A stretch of DNA of 64,000 nucleotides from NCBI GenBank assembly GCA_029259595.1, contig JAJDEW010000115.1, forward strand, positions 1-64,000, given 5' to 3'. Made by a program: the position numbers and the translations under genes. The notes below the pieces were generated by a model. That model searched no databases. It had not been told where the DNA came from and was given only the letters and a program-made list of their open reading frames with translations. This document shows, piece after piece, positions 61,488 to 64,000 of this stretch; the stretch's first letter is position 1, and each line of letters starts with the position of its first letter. Source of the stretch: Planctomycetota bacterium (GTDB lineage: Bacteria > Planctomycetota > UBA1135 > GCA-002686595).

Positions 61488-63034
61488 GCTCCGAACCGAA
61501 GGGCATCCTCGTCGTCGATCTCGGCGCCCAATACGCACAGCTGATCGCTCGGCGCGTGCGCGAGACGAACGTCTGGTCGAAGATCACGCCGCCCGCACTC
61601 GCGCTGGAAGCGGCGCGCGAGATGAATCTGGGCGGCATCATCCTTTCGGGTGGCCCGGCCTCGGTCTACGCCGAAGACGCGCCCGAAGTTCCGAAAGAGC
61701 TGCTGGAGCTGGGGGTGCCCGTTCTGGGGATCTGCTACGGGCTGCAGTGGATGGTGCAGGCCCTCGGCGGGACCGTCTCGAATGCTTCGAAGCGGGAATT
61801 CGGGCGGACATCGATCACGGTTGCCCGGACGACGGACCTCTTCGATGGCGTCGACGGCAGGACCGTCGTGTGGATGAGCCACGGCGACCAGGTCGAGAAG
61901 CTGCCGGCCGGCTTCGTTCCGTACGCGCACTCGGAAACGTGTCCATTTGCCGCGATCGGGCAGCCCGAGAAGGGTTTCTTCGGCGTCCAGTTCCATCCCG
62001 AAGTGACGCACACGGTACGCGGGCGCGAGCTGATCCAGAACTTCGTCTGGCGTGTCTGCGAGCTGCCAGGCGACTGGAACGCCGGCTCGATCATCGAGCG
62101 CGAGATCGAGCGCGTGCACGAGATCGTGGGGCCCCAAGGCGAGGTGGTGATGGGGCTTTCGGGAGGTGTCGACAGCTCGGTCGCGGCCGTGATCGTGCAC
62201 AAGGCGATCGGCGATCGACTGCACTGCATCTTTGTCGACAACGGCCTCCTGCGCAAAGGCGAGCGAGATGCGGTGCGCTTGCTCTTCGGCGATCACTTCC
62301 ACATGGACCTGACCGTCGTCGACGCGTCCGAACGCTTCCTCGAGCGGCTCGCCGGCATCACGGAGCCCGAGGCCAAACGCAAGATCATCGGGCACGAGTT
62401 CGTCGAGGTCTTCCGACGCGAGGCCAAGCGCTTCCAGCGGGCCGATTTCCTCGGGCAGGGCACGCTCTACCCCGACGTGATCGAGTCGGTGGCGGCACAC
62501 GGCGGCAGCACGGCCGTCATCAAGAGCCATCACAACGTCGGCGGACTGCCCGACGACCTCGAAATGGAGCTCGTGGAGCCGCTGCGCGAGCTCTTCAAGG
62601 ATGAAGTTCGCGTCATCGGGCGCCACATGGGGCTCGCTTCCGCCGTCGTCGATCGCCAGCCCTTCCCCGGCCCGGGCCTCGCCGTTCGCTGCCTGGGTGA
62701 GATCACGCCGGAGCGCCTTGCCGTCCTGCGGGAAGCCGACCACATCGTCACCTCGGAGATCGAAGCGGCCGGTGCCCACGAGGGACTGTGGCAGTACTTC
62801 GCCGTGCTCCTGCCGGTGCGCTCGGTGGGCGTGATGGGGGATGCGCGCACGTACGAAGAGGCCTGCGCCCTGCGGATCGTGCAATCCGAGGATGCCATGA
62901 CCGCCGACTGGGTTCAGCTTCCGAAGGAACTCCTGGCGCGCATCTCGAATCGCATCATCAACGAGGTGCGTGGGATCAACCGCGTCGTGCTCGACATCAG
63001 CACGAAGCCGCCCGGCACGATCGAATGGGAGTAG
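61484..63034 (+). CDS. guaA: GMP synthase (glutamine-hydrolysing)
   Basis: This 516-residue enzyme aminates XMP to GMP. The N-terminal glutaminase has GICYGLQWMVQALGG with the nucleophilic cysteine and FHPEVTHT with the histidine. The synthetase has the P-loop LSGGVDSSVAAVI (about residue 225), DNGLLRKGE, and the C-terminal dimer domain ends TKPPGTIEWE, the normal family ending. ATG at 61484 overlaps the guaB stop (ATGA), so the two are translated together. The last ten bases overlap the start of the following membrane protein gene. Confidence 0.98.
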   Translation: MSSEPKGILVVDLGAQYAQLIARRVRETNVWSKITPPALALEAAREMNLGGIILSGGPASVYAEDAPEVPKELLELGVPVLGICYGLQWMVQALGGTVSNASKREFGRTSITVARTTDLFDGVDGRTVVWMSHGDQVEKLPAGFVPYAHSETCPFAAIGQPEKGFFGVQFHPEVTHTVRGRELIQNFVWRVCELPGDWNAGSIIEREIERVHEIVGPQGEVVMGLSGGVDSSVAAVIVHKAIGDRLHCIFVDNGLLRKGERDAVRLLFGDHFHMDLTVVDASERFLERLAGITEPEAKRKIIGHEFVEVFRREAKRFQRADFLGQGTLYPDVIESVAAHGGSTAVIKSHHNVGGLPDDLEMELVEPLRELFKDEVRVIGRHMGLASAVVDRQPFPGPGLAVRCLGEITPERLAVLREADHIVTSEIEAAGAHEGLWQYFAVLLPVRSVGVMGDARTYEEACALRIVQSEDAMTADWVQLPKELLARISNRIINEVRGINRVVLDISTKPPGTIEWE

Positions 63035-64000
63035 AGGGGGACGTCTCCTCGGTCCCCGGCCGCCGCGGGCGGTGGACCGTGGTGGCACTCCTCGTGCTCG
63101 CGCTGTCCGCGTCGCTGGGACGCTACGCGCTGTTCGGCGACGTCGGGATCAATCTCGCGGACGAGGGCTTTCTGTGGCTGGGAGTCCGCGAGGTCTTGGC
63201 GGGAGCGGTCCCCCTGCGCGACTTCCAGTCCTACGAGCCCGGCCGCTATCTCGTGGGTGCGCTGTTCGGCGGCGGGCTTCTGGACGTTCGACTCGCGGCC
63301 GCGGTGTTCTTCGGGCTCGGGCTCGCGGCTGGATTGCTCGTCCTGGCGCGGGTCCTGCCGCTGGTCCTCCTGCCCGTCGCGGCCTTCGTGTTGTGCGCTT
63401 GGGCCATTCCGCGCCACAAGCTCTTCGAACCGGCGCTGGCGCTTGCGGGTGTGTTCGCGATCGTGTCGTTGCTCGAGCGGCCAAGCGCGCGGCGGCACCT
63501 GCTCGTCGGCGTCTTCGCCGGCGTGGCCGCCTGCTTCGGGCGCAACCACGGGTTGTACAACGTCCTGGCTCAGCTCTGCGCTGGCCTGTACGCGTACGCC
63601 TGTCTGAACCGAACGGACCCGCTACGAAAGCTCGCAGCCTGGAGCGGCGGCATCGCGCTCGGCTACGCGCCGATGCTCCTCGCCCTCGTGTTCGTGGACG
63701 GCTTCGCAGCGGCGCTCGCGCGCTCGATCGCCTTCTATGCCGAGCAGGGTTCGAACCAGCCGCTGCCCTATCCTTGGCCGTGGTCGTTCGGGTACGGACA
63801 TCTGCTCGCGCACGAGCGCCTGGCCTGGCTCGTCGCCTTCGCCCTGCCTCCGCTGCTCCTGCCGCTGGCGGGGCTGGTCGGTGCGCGGTGGGGGTGTCGC
63901 CGTCCGGCGCGCACGTCCTTCGAGACCGAGAACCCGGCCCCTGCCGCGACGCAGGACGCGGAGCGACGCGGCGCTCTGGGGCGAGTACTCTTCGCCTGCG
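63025..64000 (+). CDS. Multi-pass membrane protein, possibly GT-C glycosyltransferase-like (truncated by window edge)
   Basis: From the ATG at 63025 (ten bases inside guaA, another frame) a frame runs open to the window end, at least 325 codons. It has a basic N-terminus and many hydrophobic helices (TVVALLVLALSASLGRYAL; LVLLPVAAFVLCAWAI; LIGYAPMLLALVFV-like stretches). The first loop has ADEGFLWLGVREVLAG and FQSYEPGRYLVG, similar to the acidic D-E loop of GT-C enzymes that glycosylate lipids. An alternative start is a GTG at about 63079. The function is tentative. It is probably cotranscribed with guaBA. Confidence 0.72.
   Translation, partial: MGVEGDVSSVPGRRGRWTVVALLVLALSASLGRYALFGDVGINLADEGFLWLGVREVLAGAVPLRDFQSYEPGRYLVGALFGGGLLDVRLAAAVFFGLGLAAGLLVLARVLPLVLLPVAAFVLCAWAIPRHKLFEPALALAGVFAIVSLLERPSARRHLLVGVFAGVAACFGRNHGLYNVLAQLCAGLYAYACLNRTDPLRKLAAWSGGIALGYAPMLLALVFVDGFAAALARSIAFYAEQGSNQPLPYPWPWSFGYGHLLAHERLAWLVAFALPPLLLPLAGLVGARWGCRRPARTSFETENPAPAATQDAERRGALGRVLFAC

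Noticed and set aside
63745-63775. T-loop-like GGTTCGAACC resembling a tRNA
   Set aside because: It is in frame within the terminal membrane protein gene and has no acceptor or anticodon stem around it.
1-64000. CRISPR arrays, insertion sequences, integrases, attachment sites
   Set aside because: I saw no regularly spaced direct repeats, transposase or integrase motifs; the only dispersed repeat is the 3'-flank element.

Overview
This 64-kb window is a GC-rich (roughly two-thirds G+C by eye) bacterial chromosome segment with dense coding, many GTG/TTG starts and frequent 1-4 base overlaps between consecutive genes. I see no insertion sequence, integrase, prophage gene or CRISPR array. Tandem DUF1573 lipoproteins, a HEAT-plus-von Willebrand protein, a Ser/Thr kinase beside an ECF-like sigma factor, PilB/PilT/PilC genes without a pilin, pyruvate phosphate dikinase and a homodimeric-type pyruvate dehydrogenase E1 suggest a member of the Planctomycetota or a near relative. 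That assignment is an inference from gene content, not a phylogenetic placement.

Layout. 0.3-4.9 kb: a signalling module (receiver-like plus degenerate GGDEF protein, FHA-like protein, membrane-anchored Ser/Thr kinase, ECF-like sigma factor with a Cys/His tail). 5-8 kb: two tandem secreted M28 metallopeptidases. 8-11.5 kb, minus strand: pyruvate phosphate dikinase and a lipoprotein. 11.7-14.6 kb: two DUF1573 proteins. 14.6-20.4 kb: pilB-pilT-pilB-pilC type assembly genes. 20.6-28.6 kb: sensor kinase, two CNNM/CBS proteins, two small membrane proteins, an OmpA lipoprotein, a sulfatase-modifying-factor-like lipoprotein and ksgA. 29-32.8 kb: dnaG and rpoD. 33-41.4 kb: zinc-ribbon protein, radical SAM protein, selB, a periplasmic binding protein, an acidic membrane protein and a HEAT/VWA protein. 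41.5-47.7 kb: tRNA-Pro(CGG), hybrid histidine kinase, pyrE and rho. 48-52.2 kb: a four-gene Gld-type ABC operon. 52.2-59.4 kb, minus strand: Nudix hydrolase, pyruvate dehydrogenase E1, a glycosyltransferase and an oxidoreductase-epimerase fusion. 60-64 kb: guaB, guaA and a truncated multi-membrane protein.

Functionally the window mixes housekeeping information genes (dnaG, rpoD, rho, ksgA, selB, tRNA-Pro), nucleotide synthesis (guaBA, pyrE), central carbon metabolism (ppdK, the aceE-like gene) and envelope or signalling genes. The most unusual non-coding signal is a roughly 45-50 base repeat present four times. Each copy lies at the 3' end of a gene (pilC, ppdK, the binding-protein gene, rho), in the same sense relative to that gene, with a hairpin around an invariant GGCGCC. 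A second recurring feature is a GCTAnnnT box just upstream of start codons that often lack a ribosome-binding site, suggesting many short-leader or leaderless messages.
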